Source of the DNA: Roseobacter ponti
GTDB taxonomy: Bacteria > Pseudomonadota > Alphaproteobacteria > Rhodobacterales > Rhodobacteraceae
Direction of reading: 5' to 3'
NCBI RefSeq assembly: GCF_012932215.1
Contig: NZ_CP048788.1
Span: 2,604,001 to 2,668,000 of the forward strand
DNA: 64,000 bases
The position numbers and the translations under genes are program-made. Position 1 is the stretch's first letter. Each line of letters begins with the position of its first letter. This document shows, piece after piece, positions 21,601 through 30,243 of this stretch. The notes beneath the pieces are model-generated. The model saw nothing but the letters and a program-made list of their open reading frames with translations, was not told where the DNA came from and did no database searches.

Positions 21601-22652
21601 TCGGGGAAGGACAGAACGATCGTGCCCCAGATCTCGTCACCATTAAAAACCGGCACGCCGATGCTCTGGCGGTACCCCATTTCGCGTGCAATCATATGGT
21701 CGGTGTAGCTTTCGACCTGGGCATCTTCGAGCAGGAACCGCCGGCCTGTATCCAGCACGGTTTTGTTGATTGACCCTTCCGGCAGGGGCGACTGCCAGCG
21801 TTCCTTATTGCGCTCGATCTGCGCGTCGCTGTGTCCGTGATAGGCCCGCAGTTCAACAACTTCGCTGCTGACAAACTGCCAGACCGCACAGAATGGCGCA
21901 TCGCAGAGATCAGCCGCTTTCTGAGCAATAAGGTCGAACACCGCCTGAATATCAGAAGTGGCGCCACTGATCACTTCAAGGATTTCAGAGCTGGCGGCCT
22001 CGCGCTGCATGGCCTCTTCGGTGCTGGCGAAAAGACGGGCGTTTTCAATCGCGATCGCCGCCTGATCCGTGAAACTTTCCAGCAGGTTCACAATGGCGGG
22101 GTCCGGCGCTTCGTCGCCGGGCCAGGCGAGCACCATTATACCCCAGAGCCCCTCATCGGTCTCAACCGGCAGGCCAAGCATGTACTTGAAACCATATTCC
22201 TTCGCCGTATTCACATCGAAGTAGCTGTCGGACTGTGCATTTTTCAGATGGAAAGTGGCCCCGGTCCTGATCACGCCTTCGGTCATTGAATCGGGAACCG
22301 GCTCCGACGGATAGCCGGCACTGTAAGTCTCCATGAATTCATCCGTGAATCCATCGCTTGCACACAGATGGATCATCCGCCCGTCATACCGCCAGAGAAT
22401 ACAGAAATTCGCGCGACTGAGCTCGGTTGCGCTGCGGACAACGGCTTCAAATACCGGCTGCGCATCGCCGCGGGAAGTCTTGACGGACTGCAGGATCTCA
22501 GCAGTGGCCGCGAGACGGGCCTCTGCATCCGCCTTCTCACGGCGCAGCGTGTCGAGTTCCTGTTCTGCGGTCAGCTCTGGTTGCGCCACGTGTTCTGCAT
22601 CCCCGGTGCCCGCCGGGTGTCCCGGGCGGGCGATCATCTGTCTTCCGGGCAC
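15669..22652 (-). CDS. Giant hybrid histidine kinase with ten GAF domains and two receiver domains
   Basis: The protein has 2327 residues from the GTG at 22652; an ATG at 22637 is an alternative start. Ten GAF domains run in tandem at about residues 60-205, 230-380, 405-565, 592-735, 775-915, 952-1095, 1125-1270, 1300-1445, 1475-1615 and 1650-1795. Each is followed by a helical linker such as [13 protein letters not shown]. Then come HisKA (His1819 in [10 protein letters not shown]), HATPase ([27 protein letters not shown]), receiver 1 (Asp2110) and receiver 2 (Asp2251). No membrane segment or signal peptide is visible, so it should be a cytosolic sensor. Three GAF subtypes recur by motif, which suggests repeated duplication. 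Ligands cannot be told from sequence. HPt and cyclase genes follow with overlapping ends. Confidence 0.95.
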   Translation of the reverse strand: MPGRQMIARPGHPAGTGDAEHVAQPELTAEQELDTLRREKADAEARLAATAEILQSVKTSRGDAQPVFEAVVRSATELSRANFCILWRYDGRMIHLCASDGFTDEFMETYSAGYPSEPVPDSMTEGVIRTGATFHLKNAQSDSYFDVNTAKEYGFKYMLGLPVETDEGLWGIMVLAWPGDEAPDPAIVNLLESFTDQAAIAIENARLFASTEEAMQREAASSEILEVISGATSDIQAVFDLIAQKAADLCDAPFCAVWQFVSSEVVELRAYHGHSDAQIERNKERWQSPLPEGSINKTVLDTGRRFLLEDAQVESYTDHMIAREMGYRQSIGVPVFNGDEIWGTIVLSFPEDRPSRQADIDMVETFADQAGIAIENARLFDETQTSLARQTANADILRVISSSPTDVQPVFDVVVSTAARLMGCSNAIVHLTEGGEYWSAAVADETGEVVTAKVWGNIRESASRFAPDGRPMFPLDPEVNLPSRAIVSGEMLHIPDWSEADLPPQAKKRSREMQVGSSLFLPLMRGGQCLGLLTLVHKDANAFSDGDIALASSFRDQAMIALENTRQFMETREALEQQTATAEVLKVISQSAFDLPTVLQALIDTAARLCDASVCILFNRVGDELHLGANTGCSPDMVTFHTKNPLTLDRTNIAGRAVLDRTTIHVPDITEDPEFDTPKSVELGNWRSIIAVPLIREGEVIAVLDLARPMPGPFTPRQIELVETFADQAVIAINNAHLFSEVQARTAEVTESLEYQTATSEVLSVISRSPNELAPVLEAILEVSVRLCSPEVAYVTLLNPETGVYEIVATHNASGKFLQVLSEQSFTPRKGTCTGRVALTGETVYIPDIETDPEYDWNKEAKVGGFCSTAGVPLKKNGQVIGTITLAHVRKAAFSDRQITLLETFAAQAVIAISNARLFSELQNRTAEVSEALVREKASAEVLQVINEATSDLQPVFDLIARKSKELCGARFCVVDRFEGQSLEFCAQHGFSEETLPDIMAAYPVTDTEGHVSRAVLDSGAVVHVEDAQAGGPGGYYAPEVAKKTGYRRLLGVPIRVDGEIWGAITLAWPDLSQPQTGHVELVRAFASQASIAIANVRLLRETQAALARQTASAEVLRAISASPTDTKPVFEEIVRLATGLVSCDLAIIVESDGREFWQVAVATPAGVEKDITKSRAAIDPEDNLPSQTMLSKKTTHIPDWSKYDLPARDRKIGEKNGFMASLGLPLIRAGKCLGSLALIRKAPGAFSADDIAIAESFADQAVIAIENVRLFRETQAALVRQTASADILRVISGAQTDVTPVFEAIVKAALPVMDCDGATVMICEGEYFRPRAGMWQDGLMQELGKNRVKIDPERNFPSRAIVNRAPVHIPDWNAIDLPEDEIGVQEKFNMNACLFQPLVHGSACLGVIAFARNEAKEFSSEEIGLAETFCSQAVIAIRNAQMFDDTQTALSRQTASADILRVISETQSDLAPVFEAILSRAAQLCDAPMASMNLVNETRSHADLVAHWGDNLDALEVGKTQWPMVPGLSIADSILERKPIHFHDLKDTDAYRNGEEIRRMSVDKEGIRTFLTIPLVHNNVGLGNLALYKREVKPFSDEDIALLESFADQAVIAIRNAKIFEENQTALARQTASVDVLRVISSSPNDVTPVFDEIVQAAVRLIACDRAVVLRADDKELWQAAVADTEGLKKDFSTERHRIDPEDNLPSRALLAREIQHIPDWTTADLPEKDVRIQKESGYHSSLIVPLLRGDEAVGMLSFIRMEKRAFSRDEIALAQSFGDQAVIAIENVRLFQEAEDARAAAEAANEAKSAFLATMSHEIRTPMNAVIGMSGLLMDTDLNDEQADYARTIRDSGDALLGIINEILDFSKIEAGQMDIEKHPFDLRECVESALDLVAGRAAEKHLDVAYILDESVPAAISTDLTRLRQILLNLLSNAVKFTHSGEVVVSVTASGAQPDLPVELTFEVRDTGIGLTEKGMSRLFQSFSQADSSTTRKYGGTGLGLAISKRLAELMGGTMEATSEGEGKGSVFRFTILADRAQLPGNKARRLSGTQAELEGKRLLVVDDNATNLKILSLQTGKWGTQTRAVKHPDLALRTLKDGAFDLAILDMHMPEMDGLELARRMRKMRPGMPLVLFSSLGLRDVETEEALFDAYLAKPLRQSHLFDTLITLLTPKETVITRKQEDRKPVTDPEMAARHPLRILLAEDNLVNQKLAIRLLEQMGYRADLASNGVEALQSVARQTYDVVLMDVQMPEMDGLEAARRITAEAARDARPRIIAMTANAMQGDREMCLEAGMDDYIAKPIRVDRLITALMDVPQRDRKSHD

Positions 22653-22866
22653 AGGCTAACGATTTCTGCCCGTTACGCTATGATTTTTAACGAAATCACA
22701 GATTGCCGGCTGTGAGCGTTCCGCGACCGGTGTCCGGCATACTGTTTACCCGCGTGAAAGCGGCATCCGGCCCGCGCCCCGCAGCGCAGGCACTGAGGGG
22801 TACGGGGGCGGTGCATGGGCACTGCGCGCCGTAGATCTCCGTGACAGGCGGTGACGCGCCGGTCCG

Positions 22867-24198
22867 TCAGATGTCCAGCGTGTTGTCTTTTTCCCACTGG
22901 CTGAAATGGCTGACGAAAGACGCCCATTCCTGGTGCTTGAGCTTCAGGAAGGCGCCGGAAAAGGCATGGCCCATCGCCGCTTTGAGCTCTTTGTCCTTGT
23001 CATAGGCGCGCAGGGCATCGAGCATGTTGAGCGGCAGCCGCGGTGCGCCGCGGACCTTGTGACCTTCCGCATACATATCAATGTCATAACGCTTGCCGGG
23101 GTCGGCCTTGCTGCGGATGCCGGAGAGGCCTGCCGCGATGATGACCGCCTGCAGCAGATAGGGGTTTGCTGCGCCATCCGCCAGCCGCAGCTCAAAGCGC
23201 CCGGGCCCCGGTACGCGCACCATATGGGTTCGGTTGTTGCCCGTCCATGTCACCGTGTTGGGCGCCCAGGAAGCCCCCGAGACGGTGCGCGGCGCATTGA
23301 TGCGTTTGTAGCTGTTAACCGTCGGGTTAGTGATCGCGGCCAGCGCGCCTGCGTGTTTCATAATGCCGCCGAGGAAGTGTTTGCCCTTTTCCGACAGGCC
23401 CAGCTCGCCCGTAGGCCCCTCGCCTTTGTCGGTGGCGAAAACGTTGGTCTTTGCCGCGTCTCCGGGCGCATCCCAGACAGAGATATGCGCGTGACAGCCA
23501 TTGCCGGTCAGACCCTCGACGGGTTTCGGCATGAAGGTCGCGCGAAAGCCATGCTTTTCCGCCACTGATTTGGTCATGAACTTGAAAAAGCTGTGTTTAT
23601 CGGCGGTGCGCAATGCGTCGTCAAACTCCCAGTTCATCTCGAACTGGCCATTCGCATCCTCGTGATCGTTCTGATACGGGCCCCAGCCGAGCTCCAGCAT
23701 ATAGTCACAGATCTCGCGCACCACGTCATAGCGGCGCATCACAGCCTGCTGGTCATAACAGGGTTTTTCGGCCGTATCGAAAGGGTCCGAGATCTGATCG
23801 CCCTCGGGCGTCAGCAGGAAAAACTCTGCCTCCACGCCGGTTTTCACATGCAGCCCCTCGTCGGCAGCGGCCTCGATCTGGCGGCGCAGCACATTACGGG
23901 GGGCCTGGGCCACGTCCTCGCCTTCCATCACGCAGTTACCGGCGACCCAGGCCACTTCGGGCTTCCACGGCAGCTGAATGACCGACGACGGGTCCGGAAC
24001 GGCAAGCATATCGGGATCGGCGGGCGTCATATCAAGCCAGGCGGCAAAGCCCGCAAAGCCCGCCCCGTCTTCCTGCATATCGGCGATGGCCTGTGTCGGC
24101 ACGAGCTTGGCGCGCTGACCGCCGAAGAGATCCGTGAACGAGATCATGAAGTATTTAACGCCTTTTTCCTTTGCGAAGGCGGCCAGATCGGTTGTCAT
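22867..24198 (-). CDS. gmaS: Gamma-glutamylmethylamide synthetase (glutamine-synthetase type III-like, GMAS/GlnT)
   Basis: The 443-residue protein is a glutamine-synthetase relative that, in marine roseobacters, ligates methylamine to glutamate with ATP. Its order is beta-grasp N-terminus (SFTDLFGGQRAKLVP), then the catalytic domain with EAEFFLL, NDHEDANGQFEMNW, GNGCHAHISVWD and NPTVNSYKRINAPRT, and RVPGPGRFELRLADGAANPY near the end. The start at 24198 gives MTTDLAAFAKEKGVKYFMIS. It is the last gene of mgsA-mgsB-mgsC-gmaS, 67 bases after mgsC; this neighbourhood supports GMAS over ordinary glutamine synthetase. The alternative reading is GlnT of rhizobial glx clusters, with a related but less certain substrate. 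Confidence 0.82.
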   Translation of the reverse strand: MTTDLAAFAKEKGVKYFMISFTDLFGGQRAKLVPTQAIADMQEDGAGFAGFAAWLDMTPADPDMLAVPDPSSVIQLPWKPEVAWVAGNCVMEGEDVAQAPRNVLRRQIEAAADEGLHVKTGVEAEFFLLTPEGDQISDPFDTAEKPCYDQQAVMRRYDVVREICDYMLELGWGPYQNDHEDANGQFEMNWEFDDALRTADKHSFFKFMTKSVAEKHGFRATFMPKPVEGLTGNGCHAHISVWDAPGDAAKTNVFATDKGEGPTGELGLSEKGKHFLGGIMKHAGALAAITNPTVNSYKRINAPRTVSGASWAPNTVTWTGNNRTHMVRVPGPGRFELRLADGAANPYLLQAVIIAAGLSGIRSKADPGKRYDIDMYAEGHKVRGAPRLPLNMLDALRAYDKDKELKAAMGHAFSGAFLKLKHQEWASFVSHFSQWEKDNTLDI

Positions 24199-24265
24199 GG
24201 TCTGCGGTTCCTTTCCCCGTTGAACGTCGATGCGGCGCTGCCTGTGCGGGTCTGCGCCGGTAAAT

Positions 24266-25606
24266 TCAGGTTTCCTTTTTACCCGGATACCAGTCTGTGC
24301 CGGCAAGCGGAACCTTTGCCATTGCTGCGGCTTCCATTGTCAGCGCGCAAAGGTCTTCAGGCTCCAGATTGTGCAGGTGATTGTGCCCGCAGGCCCGCGC
24401 AATGGTCTGCGCCTCAAGCGTCAGCACCTTGAGATAGTTGCGAAGACGCCGGCCCGCATCCACCGGATCGAGCCGCGCGGCCAGTTCAGGGTCCTGGGTC
24501 GTGATCCCGGCAGGGTCGCGCCCTTCGTGCCAGTCGTCATAAGCGCCCGCAGTTGTGCCCAGCTCCTGGTATTCGGCTTCCCATCTGGGATCATTGTCAC
24601 CGATGGCGATCATAGCCGCGGTGCCGATGGAGACCGCATCCGCCCCCAGCGCCAGCGCCTTGGCCACATCCGCGCCGGTGCGGATGCCCCCCGAGATGAT
24701 AAGCTGGACCTCGCGGTGCAGACCCAGATCCTGTAATGCCTGAACCGCCGGCCGGATACAGGCCAGCGTCGGCAGGCCGACATTTTCGATAAAGACATCC
24801 TGGGTGGCCGCCGTGCCGCCCTGCATCCCGTCGAGCACAACAACATCAGCGCCTGCCTTCACCGCCAGCGCCACGTCGTAATAGGGCCGCGTGCCGCCGA
24901 CCTTGACATAGACCGGCACCTTCCAGCCGGTGATCTCGCGCAGCTCAAGGATTTTGATCTCCAGATCGTCCGGACCCGTCCAGTCCGGGTGCCGGCAGGC
25001 AGAGCGCTGGTCAATGCCCTTGGGCAAAGTGCGCATATCAGCTACGCGGTCGCTGATTTTCTGGCCCAGCAGCATGCCGCCACCGCCCGGTTTGGCACCC
25101 TGCCCGACCACAACCTCAATGGCGTCAGCTTTGCGCAGATCGTCGGGGTTCATGCCGTAACGCGACGGCAGATACTGATAAACCAGTTTGCTTGAATGCG
25201 CGCGTTCCTCGGCGGTCATGCCGCCGTCGCCGGTGGTCGTTGAGGTTCCCGCCGCACTTGCGCCACGCCCCAGCGCTTCTTTGGCCGGGCCTGACAGTGC
25301 GCCGAAACTCATGCCCGCGATGGTGATCGGAATATCGAGCTCAACCGGGTTTTTGGCAAAGCGCGTACCAAGCGTGACTTTGGTCTCGCATTTCTCGCGA
25401 TATCCTTCGAGCGGGTACCGTGAAATCGAGGCTCCGAGAAACAGCAGATCGTCGAAATGCGGCACACGCCGTTTGGCCCCGCCACCGCGGATATCATAGA
25501 TACCGGTGGCCGCAGCCCGGCGGATCTCGGCGTTCACCGGGTCCGTGAAAGTTGCAGATTTTGCAGGAACTGTGCTCGGTATGCCTTTGTTATTCATATC
25601 TTTCAT
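24266..25606 (-). CDS. mgsC: N-methylglutamate synthase subunit C (GltB FMN domain-like; GlxD)
   Basis: The 446-residue protein matches the FMN-binding synthase domain of glutamate synthase (TIM barrel). It has PITIAGMSFGALSGPAKEAL, TSTTTGDGGMTAEER, GQGAKPGGGGMLLGQKIS, VYVKVGGTRPYYDVALA and DGMQGGTAATQDVF. With MgsA and MgsB it would make N-methylglutamate from glutamate and methylamine. In rhizobial nomenclature the same protein is GlxD. Starts at 25606 or 25597 (MNNKG) are both possible; AGGG sits just upstream of the first. Eight bases separate it from mgsB. Confidence 0.87.
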   Translation of the reverse strand: MKDMNNKGIPSTVPAKSATFTDPVNAEIRRAAATGIYDIRGGGAKRRVPHFDDLLFLGASISRYPLEGYREKCETKVTLGTRFAKNPVELDIPITIAGMSFGALSGPAKEALGRGASAAGTSTTTGDGGMTAEERAHSSKLVYQYLPSRYGMNPDDLRKADAIEVVVGQGAKPGGGGMLLGQKISDRVADMRTLPKGIDQRSACRHPDWTGPDDLEIKILELREITGWKVPVYVKVGGTRPYYDVALAVKAGADVVVLDGMQGGTAATQDVFIENVGLPTLACIRPAVQALQDLGLHREVQLIISGGIRTGADVAKALALGADAVSIGTAAMIAIGDNDPRWEAEYQELGTTAGAYDDWHEGRDPAGITTQDPELAARLDPVDAGRRLRNYLKVLTLEAQTIARACGHNHLHNLEPEDLCALTMEAAAMAKVPLAGTDWYPGKKET

Positions 25607-25614
25607 CCCTGCCC

Positions 25615-26298
25615 TCAGTATTCATCCGCATGATCAACGTCGAAGTTGTAAAGCTTGCGCGCTGACCCGTAGCGGCGGAACTCTTCCGGTTTCGCGTCGC
25701 TTTCGGCGCGCTCCAGCAACCCGGTCAGCAAATCCAGGTGCTCAGGCCGCATCTCTTTCTCCACGCAGTCGGTGCCAAGGCTTTTCACTGACCCGCGCAC
25801 GAAAAGCCGCGCCTCATAGATGGAATCACCCAGAGCGTCACCCGCATCGCCGCAGACCACCAGAGAGCCTCCCTGTGCCATGAATGCCGACATGTGGCCG
25901 ATGTTGCCGTGGACGACGATGTCGATGCCCTTCATCGAAATGCCGCAGCGCGAACTGGCATTTCCTTTGATCACCAGCAGGCCGCCGTGCCCTGTGGCGC
26001 CGGCGTACTGGCTGGCATCGCCTTCGACAATCACCCTGCCCGACATCATGTTTTCGGCAACACCCGGCCCTGCCGAGCCCTGCACCCGCACGTTCGCCTG
26101 CTGGTTCATGCCGCCGCAGTAGTATCCTGCGGGGCCCCGCACAGTCACATCCAGCGGCGCATTGAGCCCCACCGCAATCGCATGGCTGCCGCGCGGGTTC
26201 AGAACCTCCCATGCTGTGTGCTCCGGTTCCGCCGCCTGCGCCTGAAGTGCCGCATTGAGGCCGCGCAGACCGTCCGTTTCGAGATCATATTGCTGCAT
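25615..26298 (-). CDS. mgsB: N-methylglutamate synthase subunit B (GltB GXGXG domain; GlxC)
   Basis: This 227-residue protein is a single right-handed beta-helix of the GltB alpha-subunit C-terminal (GXGXG) type. It is seen as regularly spaced glycines in AGYYCGGMNQQANVRVQGSA, ASQYAGATGHGGLLVIKGNA and MAQGGSLVVCGDAGDALGDS. In glutamate synthase this helix is structural, linking the amidotransferase and FMN domains; here it is a separate subunit between mgsA and mgsC. One base separates it from mgsA, so the three subunits are probably made together. Confidence 0.87.
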   Translation of the reverse strand: MQQYDLETDGLRGLNAALQAQAAEPEHTAWEVLNPRGSHAIAVGLNAPLDVTVRGPAGYYCGGMNQQANVRVQGSAGPGVAENMMSGRVIVEGDASQYAGATGHGGLLVIKGNASSRCGISMKGIDIVVHGNIGHMSAFMAQGGSLVVCGDAGDALGDSIYEARLFVRGSVKSLGTDCVEKEMRPEHLDLLTGLLERAESDAKPEEFRRYGSARKLYNFDVDHADEY

Positions 26299-26299
26299 A

Positions 26300-27196
26300 T
26301 CAGTGGTTCCAGAAATAAACGGTCGCCGGTTCGGGTTCCCATACGCGCGCGGTGTCGATGCCCGGCAGGCTGACCAGAGCGCGGTATTCGCTGCCGAATG
26401 CCACGTATTGTTCGGTTTCCGCCATCACCGCCGGTTTGCAGGCGATCGGGTCCCGCACAACGCCGAACCCGTCCTTGGTGCCGACGACAAAGGTGAAAAA
26501 GCCATCAAGATCCGCAAGGCTGCTTTCCAGTGCCTCCCCCAGCATGGCACCTTCACGCATTCTCCAGGTCAGATAGGCTGCCCCGACTTCGGTATCGTTC
26601 ATGGACCCGATGCGTATCCCCTCGCGGGTCAGCCGGCGCCGCAGCGCATTATGATTGGACAGTGATCCGTTGTGCACCAGACACTGATCAGCGCCGGTGG
26701 AGAAAGGGTGCGCACCTTCGGTTGTGACCGCAGATTCGGTTGCCATCCGGGTGTGCCCGACACCGTGTGTGCCCCCCATCTGCGCCAGCGACAGACGTGT
26801 GGCCACGTCTTCGGGAAGGCCAGTTTCTTTATAAATCTCAATGACATCACCGTCGGACATAATGCGGATATCCGGCCGCAGAGCACGGATCATGTCGCGC
26901 GCTGCCCCGGAATAATCACGGCTGAGAGACAGGACAGCATGCGAGCCGTTGACGCGCCCGGTCACCGGCGTATCGAGCGCCCTGGACAGATCAGCAGCAA
27001 GCGTTTCAAAGTCGTGCTGTGCGTTATCGGACTGCACCGTCAGCCGCGCCTGCCCGGGCACTTCGGTCCCGTAAATCGCAATGCCCGCGCTGTCCGGTCC
27101 ACGGTCGGTCATGGTGACCAGCATCTGCGTCAGCATACTGCCCAGTTCCGGTTGCAGTGACGCGTCTTTCAGAAAGAGCCCGACAATCCCACACAT
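26300..27196 (-). CDS. mgsA: N-methylglutamate synthase subunit A (class II glutamine amidotransferase-like; GlxB)
   Basis: The protein starts MCGIVGLFLKDASLQPELGS, so removal of Met exposes Cys as the N-terminal nucleophile of the Ntn amidotransferase fold. The start at 27196 is chosen for this reason over 27214, which would bury the cysteine. TDRGPDSAGIAIYG, GHTRMATESAVTTEGAHPF and LVHNGSLSNHNALRR are the PurF/GltB glutaminase motifs. The 298-residue length fits MgsA/GlxB. It is the first gene of the mgs-gmaS series, following a 133-base gap after the XRE-cupin regulator that contains a 12-base palindrome. Confidence 0.87.
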   Translation of the reverse strand: MCGIVGLFLKDASLQPELGSMLTQMLVTMTDRGPDSAGIAIYGTEVPGQARLTVQSDNAQHDFETLAADLSRALDTPVTGRVNGSHAVLSLSRDYSGAARDMIRALRPDIRIMSDGDVIEIYKETGLPEDVATRLSLAQMGGTHGVGHTRMATESAVTTEGAHPFSTGADQCLVHNGSLSNHNALRRRLTREGIRIGSMNDTEVGAAYLTWRMREGAMLGEALESSLADLDGFFTFVVGTKDGFGVVRDPIACKPAVMAETEQYVAFGSEYRALVSLPGIDTARVWEPEPATVYFWNH

Positions 27197-27244
27197 ATTC
27201 CGCTGCCCGTTCATTAGGTCCGCCAGAAACCATAGCTGACCGGA

Positions 27245-27256
27245 TGGAATATTCCA
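27245..27256. promoter_or_regulatory. Perfect 12-base palindrome upstream of mgsA, candidate operator
   Basis: TGGAATATTCCA reads the same on both strands and sits 49 bases before the mgsA start, in the short gap after the XRE-cupin regulator gene. An XRE-type dimer binding here could control the mgs-gmaS series. No second copy was noticed upstream of the regulator itself, so this is a suggestion from position and symmetry only. Confidence 0.4.
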
Positions 27257-27329
27257 CCCAAAAGAACAAATATTTCCTGAGAAGAATAACGCCTGGCTGA
27301 TCTGCCTGTTTCAACGGCAGTTCTGGTCT

Positions 27330-27980
27330 TTAGGACGGGCGCGGGTAGGCAATGACCGACAGATAACGCGCCGGCAGGTCGAGCAGTGTTTCCGGACCGT
27401 GCCGGGCATCGGCGTCAAAGTGCAGCGTATCGCCCGGGCCAAGACGGTACACAGCGTCGCCATGGCGGTATTCCACAACACCCTCAAGCATGTAGATGGT
27501 CTCGACCCCTTCATGCTGAAACGCCGGGAAGCGGTCGGAGTCTTCGCTCAGCGTGATCAGATAGGGCTCGACAATCACATCAGCGGAACTCGCATCAAGA
27601 TGACCAAGCAGCGTGTAATGGTGGCCTGCGCGCGTACCGGCCCGTTCGGTCTCTACCCCGTCGCCGGCCCTGGTGTGCACGGCTTCGCGCCGCTCCTCAA
27701 AGCGCCGGAAAAATGCGGTAAGCGGCACGCTCAGCGCGTTCGCCAGCGCCTGCAGGGTCGTCAGCGAGGGTGAAATATTGCCGTTTTCGATCTTTGAGAG
27801 CATGCCCGATGACAGCCCGGTTCCGGCAGCCAGATCGGCAACGGTCATACCATGCTGGTGGCGAAAGGCGCGCACCTCGCGCCCGATGGCAACCTCCAGA
27901 ACCTTTTCGGTGCTGTCTCTGAGCCTGTGCGGATCCTGCGAGAGGCCCCGCACAGGTTCCCGGCCGTCACTCTGATCCAT
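27330..27980 (-). CDS. XRE-family regulator with C-terminal cupin sensor
   Basis: This 216-residue protein has an N-terminal helix-turn-helix (about residues 28-88; MTVADLAAGTGLSSGMLSKIENGN, then SPSLTTLQALANAL). A C-terminal cupin follows (about 140-216; FQHEGVETIYMLEGVVEYRHGD, RLGPGDTLHFDADARHGPE). This architecture (HTH_3 plus Cupin_2) is common among regulators of amine, amino acid and polyamine catabolism. The start at 27980 gives MDQSDGREPVRG; the long in-frame extension upstream looks non-coding. It lies immediately upstream of mgsA on the same strand and diverges from the flavin monooxygenase gene, so either may be its target. Confidence 0.9.
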   Translation of the reverse strand: MDQSDGREPVRGLSQDPHRLRDSTEKVLEVAIGREVRAFRHQHGMTVADLAAGTGLSSGMLSKIENGNISPSLTTLQALANALSVPLTAFFRRFEERREAVHTRAGDGVETERAGTRAGHHYTLLGHLDASSADVIVEPYLITLSEDSDRFPAFQHEGVETIYMLEGVVEYRHGDAVYRLGPGDTLHFDADARHGPETLLDLPARYLSVIAYPRPS

Positions 27981-28245
27981 GCATGCCCCGCCTCCGGCGT
28001 TGATTATTGCGGCGCGCTGTCTGAGCCGGCCGCAAGCGGCCTTATCCGCCCTGTTGGCGCCCGCGCAGGGATCAGGATACAGGCGCAGAGCGGGCTGTCC
28101 AGCAGACAAGCGCTGCGTGACCGCCCCTGCCCGGAAAGCCGGCAAACTCTCTGTGAGACGTCCCGCTGCCGCTATTTGACAGTGTTGCGCCGGGAAATGC
28201 TGTCCTAGGGTGGTGCACATCACCAAAGGGTCAGGAACGGGCAGG

Positions 28246-29514
28246 ATGGCGGCAGAGCATGTGAATACACTGATTGTCGGCGGCGGCCAGGCCGGGCTCG
28301 CGATGAGTGCGCATCTCAGCAAACGGGGCATCGGGCATCTGGTGCTTGAACGTGACCGGATCGCAGAAACGTGGCGCAGCGCCCGCCGGACATCGCTTGT
28401 GGCCAACGGTCCGGCCTGGCACGACAGGTTCCCAGCCAAAGAATTCGCCGATACCGGGCCGGATGATTTTGCCTCCGCGCAGAGCGTCGTCACCTATTTT
28501 GAAGAGTTCGCCCGGGAGACCGGTGCGCCTGTGCGCTGCGGCACCGAGGTGCAGTCCGTCCGGCGCGCGGCGCAGGGCATGGGGTTCCGGGCGGAAACCT
28601 CGCAGGGACCTGTGACAGCCGATCATGTGGTTGCAGCCACCGGGCCTTTTCAGCTGCCCGCAATCCCGCCGGTTATTCCGCAGACTGCCGGTTTGCTGCA
28701 GATCCATTCTTCTGACTATCGCGATCCCGGCGGGGTACCGGAGGGCGCTGTGCTGGTGGTCGGTGCCGGATCTTCCGGGGCGCAGATCGCCGAAGAACTA
28801 TCGCTCGCGGGCCGGCGCGTTTATCTGTCAGTCGGCCCGCACGACCGGCCGCCCCGCCGCTACCGGGGTAAGGATTTTGTCTGGTGGCTTGGCTGCCTCG
28901 GCAAGTGGCAGATGAAGACACCCCCCGCGGGATCAGAGCATGTGACGATAGCTGTCAGCGGCGCGCGTGGCGGTCGAACAGTGGATTTCCGGCGTTTTGC
29001 GCATGCCGGAATCACACTTCTGGGAATGACGCAGGGCTGCCGGGACGGGGTGGTTCAGATTGCCCCTGACCTGGCCGGAAACATCGCGCGCGGGGACGCA
29101 GATTATCTGGCGCTTCTTGATGAAGCCGATGCTTATGTGGCGGCAGGTGGTGCCGATCTGCCCCCCGATCCGGATGCCCGCGTGCTGCCTGCCGATCCGG
29201 AGTGCCTCACCCGGCCGCTTGCAAGGCTCGATCTTGCGCAGGCGGGTATTTCGACGGTGATCTGGGCCACGGGATACGAGCAGGATTTCGGCTGGCTTCA
29301 GGTGGACGCCTTTGATGCGGAGGGCAGACCATCACACAGCCGCGGGGTATCGACAGAGCCGGGTGTGTATTTTCTGGGCCTGCCCTGGCTCTCGATGCGC
29401 GGCTCGTCCTTTATCTGGGGTGTCTGGGAAGATGCGGACTATCTCTCGGCGCATATCGCCGGCGGAACATCCGGGGAGGCACGACGCCTGCCGGTGGCGT
29501 ACCCTGAGGGTTAG
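28246..29514 (+). CDS. Flavin-dependent monooxygenase / CzcO-like FAD-NAD(P) oxidoreductase
   Basis: The 422-residue protein has two Rossmann dinucleotide motifs: GGGQAGLAMSAHL near the N-terminus for FAD and VVGAGSSGAQIAEEL near residue 180 for NADPH. LVLERDRIAETWRS closes the first fold, and VIWATGYEQDFGWL is the late ATG-type motif. This is the class B-like monooxygenase/CzcO group; the substrate cannot be read from sequence. ATG at 28246 is preferred over GTG at 28210 because of the AGGAACGGGCAGG just upstream. It is transcribed away from the XRE-cupin regulator. It is not close in length or motifs to trimethylamine monooxygenase, so that name is not used. Confidence 0.85.
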   Translation: MAAEHVNTLIVGGGQAGLAMSAHLSKRGIGHLVLERDRIAETWRSARRTSLVANGPAWHDRFPAKEFADTGPDDFASAQSVVTYFEEFARETGAPVRCGTEVQSVRRAAQGMGFRAETSQGPVTADHVVAATGPFQLPAIPPVIPQTAGLLQIHSSDYRDPGGVPEGAVLVVGAGSSGAQIAEELSLAGRRVYLSVGPHDRPPRRYRGKDFVWWLGCLGKWQMKTPPAGSEHVTIAVSGARGGRTVDFRRFAHAGITLLGMTQGCRDGVVQIAPDLAGNIARGDADYLALLDEADAYVAAGGADLPPDPDARVLPADPECLTRPLARLDLAQAGISTVIWATGYEQDFGWLQVDAFDAEGRPSHSRGVSTEPGVYFLGLPWLSMRGSSFIWGVWEDADYLSAHIAGGTSGEARRLPVAYPEG

Positions 29515-29530
29515 CGGTCTCAAGAAGGCA

Positions 29531-29560
29531 GGCCCCCGCACGCGCGGGCCGTTCTGTTCG
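29531..29560 (+). terminator. Candidate hairpin terminator after the flavin monooxygenase
   Basis: GGCCC...GC, ACGC, GCGGGCC can form a GC-rich stem with a small CC bulge, and GTTCTGTTC follows. It lies 17 bases past the stop of the plus-strand monooxygenase and just before the stop of the minus-strand DUF1028 gene, so it could serve both convergent genes. The stem is imperfect and the T-run is broken. Confidence 0.4.
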
Positions 29561-29568
29561 GTAGCTGT

Positions 29569-30243
29569 CTATTCGTTGCCCGGCACCCCGTAAGAGGGCG
29601 CGGCGCGGGGATCCAGCGCCCTTTGCACATAATCTGAAATCTGCGGTTTATAGACCCGCCACGCCTGCTCCAGCGCTGTGACCGGGCAGGTTTCCGTCCA
29701 GTCGCACCGCAGGTCTGCCACGGGCCAGCTGACCGCGTCACTGATCTGCACGCCCGCTGAATGTACGGGGCCCGCCTCGCCGCCGGCGCAGAGACCGGCG
29801 CGCAGCCCGGCCAGCAGCCTGTCACCGAAATGACCGGCGGCGCGCTCAAAGCCTGCGACCATGGCCGCAGGGACAGCTTTATCCGCCAGCAGGTTGCCCG
29901 CCGCGATCACATTACGCCCGGCCGCATCGGCAAAGACCCCGAGCGCTTCCGGTCCGGAATGCACCGCCACGCGCCCCTGCACATCAACCGCCAGCACCTG
30001 ACGGAAATCTGCAAATTCCGTTTCCGCGATGACGCGGGCCACTGCTTCAGAGGCGCTCAGTCCCGCCGCCATCAGATCCAGTGTCGCAGGGCCAAGACGC
30101 GGATCTGTCACGTTCTGACTCGCCACGGCCCCCGTGCCCGCGCGGGTATAGACACAACGCGCGGCAACGGCGGGCGAAGATGACGCAATCGCCATGCCGA
30201 ACATGCCCGTCTCAGCACAGCGCGCGACCAGCGAAAACGTCAT
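29569..30243 (-). CDS. DUF1028 family protein
   Basis: The 224-residue protein starts MTFSLVARCAETGMFGMAIA and continues SSSPAVAARCVYTRAGTGAV, SQNVTDPRLGPATLDLMAAG and AAGNLLADKAVPAAM. This matches DUF1028, an Ntn-hydrolase-like family of unknown activity often encoded beside RidA and amino-group hydrolases. The C-terminal part (CAGGEAGPVHSAGVQISD) fits the family as well. The start at 30243 makes an ATGA overlap with the RidA stop, so the two are translationally coupled and part of the Rieske-RidA-DUF1028 series. Confidence 0.85.
   Translation of the reverse strand: MTFSLVARCAETGMFGMAIASSSPAVAARCVYTRAGTGAVASQNVTDPRLGPATLDLMAAGLSASEAVARVIAETEFADFRQVLAVDVQGRVAVHSGPEALGVFADAAGRNVIAAGNLLADKAVPAAMVAGFERAAGHFGDRLLAGLRAGLCAGGEAGPVHSAGVQISDAVSWPVADLRCDWTETCPVTALEQAWRVYKPQISDYVQRALDPRAAPSYGVPGNE

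Noticed and set aside
22653-22866. Gap between the giant kinase and gmaS searched for a small RNA or attachment site
   Set aside because: Only short unsupported frames and no convincing structure were seen.
28176-28205. TTGACA upstream of the flavin monooxygenase, considered as a promoter
   Set aside because: The -35 is perfect, but no acceptable -10 lies 16-18 bases away, so it was not called.
28246-29514. Flavin monooxygenase considered as trimethylamine monooxygenase (Tmm)
   Set aside because: The sequence looks like the CzcO-like group, and the characteristic Tmm N-terminus and length are not matched, despite the nearby gmaS genes.
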